Source: Imbricaverruca yamaguchii (taxonomy: Eukaryota > Arthropoda > Thecostraca > Neoverrucidae). Taken from it: a stretch of 64,000 nt of DNA. This document shows, piece by piece, positions 10,771 through 22,420 of the stretch. Position 1 is the stretch's first letter. Each line of letters opens with the position of its first letter. The notes below the pieces were generated by a model. That model had not been told where the DNA came from and did not search any database. It worked only from the letters and a program-made list of their open reading frames with translations. The position numbers and the translations under genes were made by a program. The DNA lies in assembly GCA_034440575.1 (NCBI GenBank), contig JAOTOL010001457.1:1055458-1119457 (forward strand). Direction: 5' to 3'.

Positions 10771-11284
10771 ATTCTGACGGACCGACTGGGGTAGTCCTGC
10801 TGACAGATTGATGGGAGTTCGCTTCCTCTCCTGGTGGGAGATTGCCAGACTAGATGACGTTGGAATAGAATGTCGATGTTGCTCTTCATGGCACAAGCAC
10901 ACATAGAAGAGTCGCGGACAATTTGACGGTACCTAGCTAAAAGATCACAGTAAGCCACAAGTCCTATTATAAAGGTACCACCATTGCAACATGTAAGTCA
11001 CATGTTGCAATGATGCGATGGAAAACACCCTGGGACTCTAAAGGATGACAGTTAAGGCAGCTAAGCATAACACGACAAAGTTCAGACAACCCAATGTAAG
11101 CAAGTATAGACCTGCAGGACGGCTGACAGTTTTCAGCGAACGTTTTGTCGCAATACTCACTTGATGTTCTGAACATTTAAGGTAAGGAATTCGCTTCACC
11201 TGATTAATATGATGTGGAAACCACCTACACACCAATGCATAACACACCGCACCTTGGAAGCTGAGAGGTAGCACACCAACGCGT
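10771..11284. other. no recognised gene
   Basis: Nothing is recognised apart from a short self-complementary patch near 10990-11010 around ACATGTAAGTCACATGT. Confidence 0.4.
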
Positions 11285-11470
11285 GGCACGTCGCACTCTG
11301 ATGTCACAATGCACCATGGCTGGATCAAGCTATGTTCTGACGAATGGTACACTATGTCCTGAACAATGCGCTGCCGAATCTCGCACTATGCATTGCCGAA
11401 TGTCGCACCATGTCCTTGCGAATAGGCACTTTACTGCTCTATGGAGCGCCGCACTATTACCCCGCTTACA
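11285..11470 (+). repeat. degenerate CGCACTATG-type repeats, block 1
   Basis: Words of the form CGCACTATG or GCACCATG followed by TCCTGACGAA recur every 20-30 bp. The same family returns at 12420-12560. Confidence 0.55.
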
Positions 11471-12364
11471 TGAGCAGGTCAGCCGTAAACGGAAATATCT
11501 GATGAGGTCGATTTGCAAAAGTTCCGATTGCGTGGCCCGTTTACCAGAGCAAAACAGCCACCTTATCAGATTTTTGCGATTTGACGGCTGACGCAATGAG
11601 GTGAAAAGTTCCGAATATTTGGCGCACTTTTGCGCTTCTGACGCATCTGCTCCGAGCAACGGCGTACACAGGCACAATGTGTTATCAATGACCCACGTAG
11701 TTAGAGGTTCTTGGGCAAAGACATAGGGAATCTGTGAATTCGAAGCCTTCACGTAGCCGTTGACATGTTATCGATTGCAACATAGCCCTTTCTTCATCGT
11801 GAATCAAATGGCGCCTTGTTTCCGGGCCAGGCTATGTTCTATAGTTTAGGTTCCAGACTATGTAGTGGTCATTGTTCCAGACGGCCGGGTTCCAGACTGT
11901 GCAATAGTCAAATATACAGGGCAAATCAAGTTCACTATGGAATTCAATAGACAAATCAACAAAACTCAACCGTTGTCACAAATCCGCAAAATGAACACTC
12001 CACCACATCGCAAAACTAACGATTGGGGCACGTATAACGTGACGTCTCAGCGCCCCTTTCAGCTGTTACATGTTTTTTGTGTGTTTCATCACCAGGTTTA
12101 CAATTCTAATTAAAAACCAGACGGTTATTTTCATAATTATCCTAACTTTACTCAAAACTTAGCAAAAAATAGCTTCAAGAAGTGTCTTGATCCATGCAGC
12201 CGTACCGTTATTTGTGCACGTTTGGCGCTTATCCCAAACTTCCATCTACCGAATCGTAAATTTGCATCAAGCTTTTTGCATGTTTTGCTACGGAAAAGCC
12301 CGTTTACAAGAACATTATTTTTGTAAGTTTTCCTAATCGCATCGTATTCGGAAGTTTTGCTGCT
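11471..12364. other. no recognised gene
   Basis: No gene is recognised. Around 11848-11900 the word GTTCCAGAC occurs three times at about 25-bp spacing. Confidence 0.4.
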
Positions 12365-12409
12365 CATGTATGATGTGACCAGTGACCAGACCAGGCCACA
12401 TCATACATG
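12365..12409. repeat. perfect 13-bp inverted repeat
   Basis: CATGTATGATGTG at 12365-12377 is repeated as its exact reverse complement at 12397-12409, leaving a 19-nt loop. Confidence 0.85.
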
Positions 12410-12419
12410 TACTACTGCA

Positions 12420-12560
12420 GTGGTACAGTGTGCACGAGTGATATGTGTCGCACTATGCCCTGACAAGCCTCGCACCATGCCCTGACAAGCCCCGCACCAT
12501 GCCCCGACGAGCGGCGCACTATGCCCCGACGAGTGGCGCACTAAGCTCTGACGAGCGGCT
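12420..12560 (+). repeat. CGCACTATG-type repeats, block 2
   Basis: About six copies of a 20-27-bp unit of the form CGCACCATGCCCTGACAAG. It is related to the worn block at 11285-11470. Confidence 0.75.
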
Positions 12561-12792
12561 CGCATTGCCAGCGCTGTGAAAACAAACCAGTGCGCCGCCA
12601 GTAAACATTGGCCGACTCGGCCGGGCGTCCTGACCGGCCGGACGATGGCCGTCTTATCGCCTCGCCAGTGTCGCCGCCCCTCCCCTCATCCAGTGTCCCC
12701 TGCCTCGCCTCTGTCAGCTTTCTCACTTCCTCACCTGCGGTTCCTCACCCCAGTTGCCACGTCACCTTGCTTCACCTCACCTCACCAGCTTT

Positions 12793-13628
12793 AAAGACAT
12801 AAAGACATAAAGACATAAAAGATTAGAGCAACAATAAGCAGCAAGGGTCCTTCTTGGGTTCACTCTGTAAACTTTTTGTCAAGTCTTTTTGACTTGACAA
12901 AAGTCTTTTGCAAGTCTTTTGCAGCGAGATATGCTCATCTTGACCTGTTATTGCCCTAAAGACCTTCAAATCATCCGCAATTTCAAAACTTTACTGCTTA
13001 GGCCACTTTCAATGTTATTTACAAATATAATGAACAGTAGTGACCCCAGTACTGACCCCGGGGGGGCCACTAAGAACATTTTCCATGATGACTTTGTACC
13101 ATTTAGCATCACTCTTTGCTGTCTATCTGAAAGCCAAACTCTATCCATTTTAGATGCTACCTGCAATACCATGGGACTTAAGCTGTATCATTAACCGTTT
13201 ATGAAGTACTTTGTCAAGGCCTTACTAAAGTCAAGATATGCTACATCAACCTGATTTCCTGATCAAATTGTTCTGTGGCGAAGTTAAAAGTCCAAGAGGT
13301 TTGTGAGACACGATCGTCCTTTTCTAAACCCATGTTGAGTATCTTGAATCAACCTGCTACCTTCCAGATAACTAACTATTCTATCCTTGATAATTGATTC
13401 AAGTACCTTGCAGACTAGGGATGTGAGACTTACTGGCCTATGTTTTTAACTTTCCTCTTTCTCGTTTCTTGAAAATAGGAACTACATTTGCCCTTTTCCA
13501 ATCGGTTGGAATTTCATTTTGTGAAACTGATCTACAAAATATTATACTAAGTGGAAATGCCAGTTCCTTTTAGTTTCCCGTAACACCTAGCATAAATATC
13601 ATCAGGTCCTGCTGCCTTGTTTGGCTTG
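12793..13628 (-). pseudogene. CR1/L2-type LINE, copy 1 (internally deleted)
   Basis: Reverse-strand LINE fragment collinear with 56071-57660. The 3' end is an 8-bp tail repeat (AAAGACAT on the + strand, three copies at 12793-12818), as in CR1/L2 elements. The body jumps from the 3' untranslated region (about 12870) into the RT core, so roughly 800 bp present in copy 2 are missing. The RT part reads WLSDRQQ, VMLNGTKSSW and FIIFVNNIESGLSSKVL. The motif A aspartate codon is intact here, but one base is missing just before the FADD box, shifting the frame. Homology to copy 2 ends near 13628, within the NKAAGPD segment. Confidence 0.8.
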
Positions 13629-13874
13629 TTTGGTTTACGTCGCTCTGGTAGGACACCTGTCTTCTCCCTCGTTCGCCTGACACGCACCATGGTGCGCCTG
13701 AACTCGCAACGTTCGGGAGAGCAACGAATGAAAATAATTTTTGGGTGCATGATGAGTGATTCGCTGCATAAAAATTTATATTAAAAAAAAAAAAAAAAAA
13801 AATAATAAAACATAAAACAAATATATATATAAATTATCTATATGCAATATATATATTATATATATATATATATA

Positions 13875-13912
<38 letters not shown>

Positions 13913-14569
13913 TATTATGAACGGTTAGCCAAGTGTGTGACAATGGAAACCACTGCTCCATGGATGTCGTTGCAAAGCGCTTGCGGTATTTTGAATCATA
14001 TCCTCAGCACAGTTGAGTAAGTAATGACAAGAGGTGACAGTCGCCTCTCGTTGGAGAAGCTGACGAAGTGCTTTCGGTAGGTCAGGGTTAATTGGCGCAA
14101 TATGGATACATATATGTGAGTTCAACCGGCCCACCACATCTCAAAGTGGTAATCAGTAAAATTGACTAATGCTCACGTATGCCGCCGAAACTGTTTAAAA
14201 AAAAAATTATCATGAGCCATCCAGTGACATCCAATGAGTGGAGGACACACTGGGTTACAAATTGGGCAACGCTTTCAACAATGCGCAGCCGCTCAACTGG
14301 CGCTGACTTAATGTTTGTAATGTCTGGGAACCGGCCTTGTCATTAGCTATCTGCCAATTAGCTGCGGCCTTCCGAGAAAAGTGCATGCATGCTTACTGCG
14401 ATGGTAAGTTGATATTCTGGTTTATGCCTGACCACACGCTGCCTGAAATGTCGTCACAGAACAAAACTGGGACGTCGCAAATGTATCACGTGCGTCATTC
14501 ATCACACGTACTGTTGGTAAGAAGTTTCCGTGAAGTATGCATCAGTGCCATGTATTTCGGGTGAGCCAC
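13629..14569. other. no recognised gene; poly(A) and (TA)n tracts
   Basis: Contains an A run at about 13784-13801, interrupted (TA)n at about 13847-13908, and a reverse-strand open frame of about 70 codons at 13925-14137 (with PDLPKALRQLLQRE and ASALQRHPW). That frame is stop-free but matches nothing I can name. Confidence 0.35.
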
Positions 14570-15595
14570 ACCCGAAGGTGTCTGTCCGCAGTCGTGTGCG
14601 GCTGGCACGTATCTACCATGAGCGAACACGTCGACGGGAATCCATACGAGTTCCCTGCTGGTTTCTAGGGTCTCGCGCCGGGGTCGACCACCTGGCGTAC
14701 AGTCTCGGTTGAAAACATCATTCACTACCAATCTGCCTGCGGGCTGTGTGCACGAGGTGCCGGGCCCGACTTGACGTCGGATGTAATCAACACCCCCGGA
14801 AACCCCTGCCAGGGTGTTCACCACGGTGGCCGGCTGGACGACGTCCCACTTGTATTTGGACAGCGGTGGGGGCGGGAGCACGGACACTTCCGACTTTGCG
14901 GGCTGGCGAATGAGCTGCGACACTAATCGAAGCTGCGCCGCTTGGAACGACGAGATGGCCCGCTGCGCAACCTCAGGCCGGAGCGGCTCAACCGGCACAT
15001 TCGCGTCCTGTCCCTCGGCCGCCACATTCGCGTCCTGCCCCTCGGCCGCCACATTCGCGTCCTGCCCCTCGGCCGCCACATTCGTGTCCTGCCCCTCGGC
15101 CGCCACATTCGCGTCCTGCCGCTCGGCCGCCACATTCGCGTCCTGCCCCTCGGCCGCCACATTCGCGTCCTGCCCCTCGGCCGCCACATTCGTGTCCTGC
15201 CCCTCGGCCGCCACTCTGCCTGGCCGCCACATTCGCGTCATGCCGCTCGGCCGCCACATTCGCGTCCTGCCGCTCGGCCGCCACATTCGCGTCCTGCCGC
15301 TCGGCCGCCACATTCGCGTCCTGCCCCTCGGCCGCCACATTCGTGTCCTGCCCCTCGGCCGCCACATTCGTGTCCTGCCCCTCGGCCGCCACATTCGTGT
15401 CCTGCCCCTCGGCCGCCACATTCGTGTCCTGCCGCTCGGCCGCCACATTCGCGTCCTGCCGCTCTGCCGGCAGCGGAAAATATCGCCAGCCATGTGAGCG
15501 GCGTTTGAACAAGCTGCCTGAGTGGACTGCCGCCTGCCACCATGCATCCACTGCCTGTCTGTCGCATCCGCCCGGTTCTGGCGCAAATAGAACAT
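14495..15595 (-). other. 366-codon open frame crossing a minisatellite, coding status doubtful
   Basis: A reverse-strand frame runs through the 27-bp array (14994-15475) and continues for about 160 codons of non-repetitive sequence to 14495. The repeat part gives a GRTRMWRPR nonapeptide, changing to AEGQDANVA after a partial unit at about 15215. The unique tail includes SSFQAAQLRLVSQLIRQP, VLPPPPLSKYKWDVV and VDVFAHGRYVPAAHDCG. The array itself has no stops in any frame, so only the unique tail is mild evidence for coding. I recognise no domain, no signal and no clear splice sites. Confidence 0.2.
14994..15475 (+). repeat. 27-bp GC-rich minisatellite, 17 copies
   Basis: Seventeen copies of a 27-bp unit with core GCCACATTCGCGTCCTGCC and a CTCGGCC end, counted by the CATTCG word. 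Variants are CGCGTCC/CGTGTCC and CCCCTC/CCGCTC. A partial unit at about 15210-15225 shifts the register. Confidence 0.95.
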
Positions 15596-15599
15596 CCGA

Positions 15600-16621
15600 T
15601 TTTGTATTTGATTAATCTTGATCTTGTGTAGGCAATCGTCACCGGACAGTTCCGGTTACCACAGACAGTCACGCTATCAACAATACAACTACAACACAAT
15701 CACAGCTGTGCTACTGGGCAGGCACGTCTCAACGTGAAAATTCACGCACGCATTCGCACACAAAACAAACATGAGAGTACGGATACAAAAGTCGCCAAAA
15801 GGTCACATAACTAAATCTGGTAGCGTATGTGTTGAACGACAACAATGTGAAAAGACTGGCAAGTGTCGTAGAACGACGTCGAAGCTAAGTTTTTCAAACT
15901 CACTTGTCAGTCACGGAGCAAGCCGCTGATGCAAAAACTATTAAGAAATGGCTTACATCACACATTAAGTAATATGTCGATCGATTCGTGATGGGTTTAA
16001 GCGCTTTATGTCTTGTGCAATCGATGCGCCCCCAAACTACAATACGATTGGTTTTAAGCGAGAACATGGTGAGAAGTATCAATTGACAAAATGCATACAT
16101 AGGTGTAGGAAGTGAAGATACTCTAAGAACGAGTTTGTCATATTCACCAAGATGTTCCGAATAAGCAGCATGTTTTGCTTCGGCTCCCAACCACCCTTTC
16201 GTCGATTTAAAATGTTTGAAATGCCAGAGTTGGTCAGGATATAACACAGCAGTAGCATATACTATCATGGGACAGGCATCGCAGCCGCCATGCAAAAATA
16301 ATTATCGTAGTGTGGTATTACACTTCAATATTTTCACTTCAGTTTGTAATTTTTTTTTATAACTGTATAAATATAAGTATATATGTATATAAATGGCTAG
16401 CCCAGGTGCACCATGCAACCATTAGACAGGATGTTAAAGCATTCTCATATACGATCAAGGAGAGTGAAGATAAGCGCATTCTCATTTTCTTTGCTTCTAA
16501 GTCAATCTACGAGATCAGCTAAGCCCGATCGATTGCTACTTTTGCCGAATGGTAATTTTCAGACTGCTCAAGGTCTTCTGACAGGTCCCGTGGTTACGCT
16601 GTCGCTTGTCATGCCCAGTCT
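15600..16621. other. no recognised gene; possible LINE 3' box
   Basis: Nothing clear. At 16021-16050 the sequence TCGATGCGCCCCCAAACTAC with a CAATACG tail resembles the LINE 3' terminal box seen at 9922-9945 and 27718-27748. A reverse-strand frame at 15900-16295 (131 codons) is unassigned. Confidence 0.35.
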
Positions 16622-16782
16622 CGTCAGGTCTACACCCCTGTACCACAGGACTTGACGAGTTATCTGATGTTCTCCATCAGGTCTACACCCCTCTCCCACA
16701 GGACTTGACGAGTTATCTGATGTTCTCCGTCAGGTCTACACCCCTGTACCACAGGACTTCACGAGTTATCTGATGTTCTCCG
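16622..16782 (+). repeat. 53-bp tandem repeat, three copies
   Basis: Three copies of a 53-bp unit beginning GTCTACACCCCTGTACCACA at 16628, 16681 and 16734, each ending near TTATCTGATGTTCTCC. Only a few substitutions separate them. Confidence 0.95.
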
Positions 16783-18957
16783 GGCTGGCGCAAATTGTTG
16801 TCAGCAGTGTGAATTGAGCCAGATCAACAACCTGTGCTGTGCTCATACATCAGTAAAGACATGAGTCTTTACTGATGTTCTTTCATCTTTCATCCTCAGC
16901 ATGAATTTGTGTTAACTGCAGATAAATCAGAAATCCACGATTTATCCCCGGGTAACTGTGATTCCAAAAATTACGGTGGAAAAAAATGTCAAGCCAAGTT
17001 TCAGAGGTAGTGACAAATTTCAAATGCAGTTGGCGTACGGTAAATTTGCAACTCTGCTGTGAGTGGATGATTTCCACATCCGCTACCATGTCCGAGAACG
17101 ACAACACGGAGCAGGGGCGTGGGAAGCAGAGGGACAAAGTAGACAGCCCTTTCTCCTTACTCAACTTTCTCAACTTTGGAAAATGGCTCGTCCACCTCAA
17201 ATTTTGAGACAGTTTCTGCGCTACGGGATGGAGGGTCGCTGCGGAACCGACTGGCTGTGGAGCGGAGGCGAAAGCACCATCGTAAGGACGGCAACGGTGG
17301 GACGCGGGCAGCGTGACGTCATCGTCGGCGCCGATGTCGACAGCGCCGCGACCGCGTCACTCAGCGGAGCCATGTTGGACGCACGCTTTGTGTGAGAACG
17401 CCGGCGGCAAAGGCGGGTCGGCAGGTGACGACGGCAGTCGGCTGACGGGCCGGCCGACGACGAAACGAGGACCGACGACGAAACGAGGACCAACGACGAA
17501 ACGAGGACCGACAACGGAGCTTGGGCCGGTGACGAATGCCCAGTGTTTGCCGAATGCCTCAGTACCCCTCCCCCGGTACTTCGCCGTCTTTGATGTCGCA
17601 GACCAGGGAAGGCAGGAAAGTAAAGAAAGCATCATCTAGCAGTCAAGCCATCTGCCATCATCCCGAGAAGTTGAGTATGAATCTACACTATAATAGATTA
17701 TGAATATGGAATGTAGAATATAAATGTGTATGCTAATTTGTGGCGTGCACTCGACCCAGTCGCGCAGAAAATGTTCTGGTGCAGTGAATGCAACACTTAT
17801 TCGGATGTAGAAAGAATGATGTCAACGAGCCTCGCGCTAGACATTTGAGTGAAAAAGTGCATACAACATCAAATAAATTATTGAAACGAAAAGTACATTG
17901 ACTACGCACGGACAAATGATCCCCTAAACTTTCGAAGTGTTGAAATGAAACATTATGGGGCAGCTTGTATTCATGCTCGAGGACGTACAACTCTGGGTAG
18001 CTAAGAACCATATTGTGACGCTAACTGTCACAAAGTTGGAGGACGAATATTATTCTGAAGTTGGTTTTTTTATGCAACGCCCGTGCATGCTAGGCTGCAG
18101 TCGATGTTAAATTCGTCCAAAGCCAGGGAAGGAGGTCGGCTGTCCGCTGTGCTCCCGGCTCCCGCTCCCCTAAAGAACCCACTCACATATCACCAACGGA
18201 GGCAGTTCTCTACCATTGGCATTTATGAAACAAATACAACGCTTGCGTCTACAGTTTTTCCATTTGAGATTGCTGTAAATATTTACCATTCTGCCATTTC
18301 TCCTTGAAATAAAATCACACAAAGCATTTACATATCGAATACGTTCATAACCATCACATATCGAATAGCCTTCCAAACGTGTGACTATTGTTATCGGCAA
18401 TGGATATCTGAAGATTTGTGATTGGCTAATCCAGTTTCCAAGTGCAGATATTACGACATCTGGTTTTCCACTACGAATCACACCGCCTTTTGGCGCCTGC
18501 AGGAGGGAGCCAACAAATATATCCCGGATGTCGATTTCGTGTGTCGCTCACGAACGCTGAAAATAGGAAAACGCTTCCATCAACTGTCACAAGTCATTTC
18601 GCGGTGCCTGCCGACACATGTTGCCGACACCAGGGTACCTGCCGTCAGGCACTGTGAACACCAAGGTCAAATGGTGTTGCAAACAAATCTGACGCCGCCG
18701 ACATCTGACGTCAAGCTCACGGATCAATTGGCGGCTGACGACATCACCAGCCGATGACTCGAGCTGCACTCGTGCATCACAACCGACCGACTCCGCCGAT
18801 TCGCCGCTGAATAGCCGCAGACACCGCGCGCGTCAGCTGTTACCGCCACGACCGGTGAGCGGCACAGCCGGCGGGATCGATTGAGCTGTCGCCGTCATTC
18901 AGTGATGAGGTGTTTGGGAAGACGATTGCTTGACCCTCGGGACCGCACGCAAAGCGA
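16783..18957. other. no recognised gene
   Basis: Contains an 18-bp tandem repeat at 17454-17515 (GACGACGAAACGAGGACC type, about three and a half copies). The GC-rich part 17210-17530 has open frames on both strands. A reverse-strand frame at 18170-18481 has one FINANGRELPPLVI stretch faintly like a pogo/Tigger DDE transposase, too short to call. Confidence 0.35.
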
Positions 18958-19325
18958 GCGATCACACAAATCACAAACACCGAACCACGGACGCAAACAC
19001 AAATCGCACACACCGAACCACGAACACAAACACAAACCACATACACAAATCACAAACACCGAACCACGAACACAAACACAGACCAGGTGCACAAACACAA
19101 ATCACAAACACCGAACCACGGACACAAATACAAACCACCAACTCAAACACAAACCACGAACACCTAAACAAACCACGTACCGAAACACAAATCATAAACA
19201 CCGAACCACGAACACAAACAAATAAATAAACGCCAATCACAAACACAAATCACCAACACAAGTCACAAACGCAAATCATACACGCAAATCACGAACACAA
19301 ATCACACACGCAAATCACGCCAGCC
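18958..19325 (+). repeat. A/C-rich minisatellite
   Basis: Irregular tandem copies of words such as CACAAATCACAAACACCGAA and CCACGAACACAAACACA. The + strand is almost free of T and G over about 365 bp. Confidence 0.85.
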
Positions 19326-19929
19326 GCAGATAGCCACGAGACGCCACCTGGTTCCTCGCCGGCTTCTCAGGGCGACCACGTTCGGGTATCCAGGTGGAGT
19401 GCAGTAGCTGTTGTGGGCGACGTATCGTGCGCTGCATGTGTCGACCCCTCTGTGAAATCCCAATGGTAACAAGGCTGTCGAGGTTGCGGTGTGTTAAAAA
19501 AAAGTGTCTCCTCTATTGGTCTGGCTGTTCGGTTGGTTGGCTGCCGTTTCAACCGCTCCAGGCCAAGGGCGGCGCCTTGCCTTGCTTCAGTTGGCCTTGC
19601 GTTAGTGGCGGGAGAAGTGTCGGAAAATTGTGACTGCTCTCCGTGACCCAGCAGACGCCAGACAGTCTTGGTGTCGCAGCAGATGACTCGGCACCAGCCC
19701 GTCGCCTGTTTCTACTCGTCCGCTCGAGGAGCGAGCTTTTGTGAGACGCGGTGTCAGTCCTCACTTGACGAGGGCGCTGACGTGTAGTGCAAATATCGCC
19801 ACCGATATATGCCAACTTTGATGGAAAATCGCATGCGATGGAACATTCGGTTGCCGTGAAGTTAACAGTGATAAAAGCACATCTCTCTTTGGGAAATTTA
19901 GGATGTGGTGGTATTGGAGAATGCGGTTC
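19326..19929. other. no recognised gene
   Basis: Mixed-composition sequence without recognisable genes or repeats. Confidence 0.4.
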
Positions 19930-20099
19930 ATTCTTTTATTCATTCTCCTCTATCTCCACTTCACTCTCGCTTCACTTTCTCTCTCTCTTTCACTTCACCT
20001 TCACCCTCACCCTCAACCTCACTCTCACTCTCAACTCTCACTCTCTCTTTCTCACTCTCACCCTCACCCTCACCCTCTATCTTCTCACCCTCTCTCTCA

Positions 20100-20167
<68 letters not shown>

Positions 20168-20170
20168 TCG
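19930..20170 (+). repeat. pyrimidine/A tract ending in (CT)n
   Basis: About 240 bp of CACTCT, CCTCAC and TTCACTCTC words, nearly free of G on the + strand, ending in (CT)n at about 20100-20168. Confidence 0.9.
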
Positions 20171-21444
20171 CCTGCCGATGCTTCCCCACCTCTCCTTTCA
20201 TCCGACCTCTTCCTAAATCTACCTCAAAGTAATTCACGTCCGACTTATGTGTGCTTAGAAAAGTTTCGGCAAACTGAAACACGTCACCAATTCCTCGGCT
20301 CCACAGCTCGGTCTTCTCCGCTGCGTGCCGACTCCCCGGGGGTCCCGAGGCAGGCAAGCAGAGCCGAAACTGTGTGCTGCCTCCACGCAAGCGGAATCGA
20401 ACTGTGCGCAAATGTCACGGGCTGCGGAGGAAACCCGGTACTGCCAGCCGTCAATCGGACTCCGGGCGACCCGGCGTACCGATCTGGCCGAGCCGGCCGG
20501 CCGGCCGACGCCTTGTGCACGCACTCCCGGCCGTCGCGAGCCCTCTAAACAAACACACCGCCGGCGCCGGCCGGTCGTTCGCGGCCGCGCCACAAACGTA
20601 GCCGGCTCCGCCGCCGGCGACATTTGCGACGCGGCGGGCCGGAAGCGAAGCCGCAGGGGGTCTTGCCGAGCCGGGCGTCCAAGCGCGCTCAGCGTCGGCG
20701 GGAGGCGAGTTGTTCTCACCGCGGCAGAAATCGTCGGCCGATGCGGAGACGCTGCGATGACGCGGAGACGCTGTAAAGTCGGAATATTTCCTCAGGGAAG
20801 CAGGCATAAAAACAAAACTAATTGTGGCTTTGGCAATGCTGACGAATGCAAGGTTTATAGTTCGACGCGACTCAGATCTGAAGCAGATCTCAGGTAGCCT
20901 GTGAAATTATAATAAATGAGTTATCAGGCACGAAGGCTTTGACTCGGATCTCAGAACTACGTCCTCTCAGACCACAAGCTTGTGCTGATAATAGCTGGCT
21001 TGATCCGGCTCAGGGAGAAGAAAATGCCGGGACTAAGCTTTTCCAAACCGCAGAGTGACTCATCAATTGCCTCTTGAGAATGTCGTGTCGAAACGTATTG
21101 CCATAAGTTCACCACTAAGCGCCTCAAGAGCAAAAACCGTGCAGACAATTATAACAACGTCCGGTAATATAAACAACATCGTTTTGCGCAGCCACAATCT
21201 CGAGCAGGACATCTTGTTGTATTGAGCGTAATTGTTTCGATGTCTTGACATCTTGATCTTGACTCGATCTTTATGGTTGGCTCATGTGTATCGCACTGTG
21301 TGGGGTAGTAAGCTTCAGCACACACCACACTCGTTGTGCAGAACCAGACCTTGTCGTTCATCGCCAGACTTCCACACGTTGACCTGATGTGTTTAGAGAT
21401 GAGCCTATCGCTACACATGACGTCTGCTGAACAGTGCTAGCTTT
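20171..21444. other. GC-rich island, no recognised gene
   Basis: From about 20290 to 20780 the sequence is GC- and CpG-rich with overlapping open frames up to 190 codons on both strands, none of recognisable family. The rest is ordinary in composition and empty. Confidence 0.4.
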
Positions 21445-22420
21445 CGAAACCCGAGACCACTGGATCACGATGGCTGAAGTCGATGCAACAGTACCCAAAC
21501 CCCTGGATCCCAACGTCTGAAGTCGATGTAATAGCACCTGAGCCCTACAGGGCGCTACATGACCGACGTTGTCGATGCGCCCCTAAACCCCAGTAACCAA
21601 CCAGCACCTGAGCCCCCTGGGTCCCTATGACTTTGACGCATATGACTTTGACACATTTGACGCATTTGGCGGCTCCCGAGCCCTACTGGGCCCCTGTGAC
21701 TATGACGTCTATGTGACAGTTCCCGAGCCCGACTGGACCCCGAGTGCTATGAAGCCTACGTGGCAGCTCCCAAGCCTCACTGGATCCCGATGACTCTGAC
21801 GCCTTACGACGGGACCTCCCGAGCCCCACTGGGTCCCGGATACTATGCCACCCACGGGCAACCTAACCCCACGGGAAGATCCAAGGGGAGGGGTGCAACG
21901 ACGGCATAGCCGCCGCCCAAGAGGCCGATTTTTGCCTAAATTCGCATTACGATATTTTATCGTAATCTAAGCATATTGGGTGGGGGCATAAATGTCATCT
22001 TAGCACACTCGACGACTGTTAGCTGTTCAAAACTGATAATTTCTTCCATATCGGAGTTTTTGTATTTCCCCTCTCCCTGCAGGCCCAGCTTTTGGATTCG
22101 CCCCTGATGAGACCTACGCAGCAGTTCCCGAGCCCTTCTGATCCCCGATGACTAAGACGTTTACATGTCAGCTTCCGAGCCACACGGGGGCTCGAAAACC
22201 ATGACCCCTACGTAGCAGCTCCCGGACTTCACTGTGCCCCAATGACTATGACACCTACGTGGTAGCCCCGAGCACCACTGTTCCCTGATGACTACGACGT
22301 CTACATATCAGCCACCGAGCCCCGCTGGGGCCCGAAACTATGACGCCCTCGTGGCAGCTCCTGAGTTCCACTGGCCCCTGCAGACTATGTCGCTGACACG
22401 GTAGCTTTGAAGCTCCACTG
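21445..22420 (+). repeat. degenerate ~48-bp array with a 250-bp interruption
   Basis: Repeats of a unit with CCCGAGCCCCACTGGGTCCC and a GATGACTATGACGCCTACG part, roughly 45-50 bp long and poorly conserved. Between about 1.84 and 2.09 kb past position 20000 (21840-22090) the register is broken by unrelated sequence with an AT-rich middle, which looks like an insertion. One unit contains TCGATGCGCCCC (21571). Confidence 0.75.

Noticed and set aside
13925..14137. Reverse-strand exon candidate (PDLPKALRQLLQRE)
   Set aside because: The frame is short, has a stop just upstream and a weak acceptor, and matches nothing I can name.
18170..18481. pogo/Tigger-like transposase fragment (FINANGRELPPLVI)
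   Set aside because: Only about 14 residues look similar, with no DDE pattern or flanking inverted repeats.
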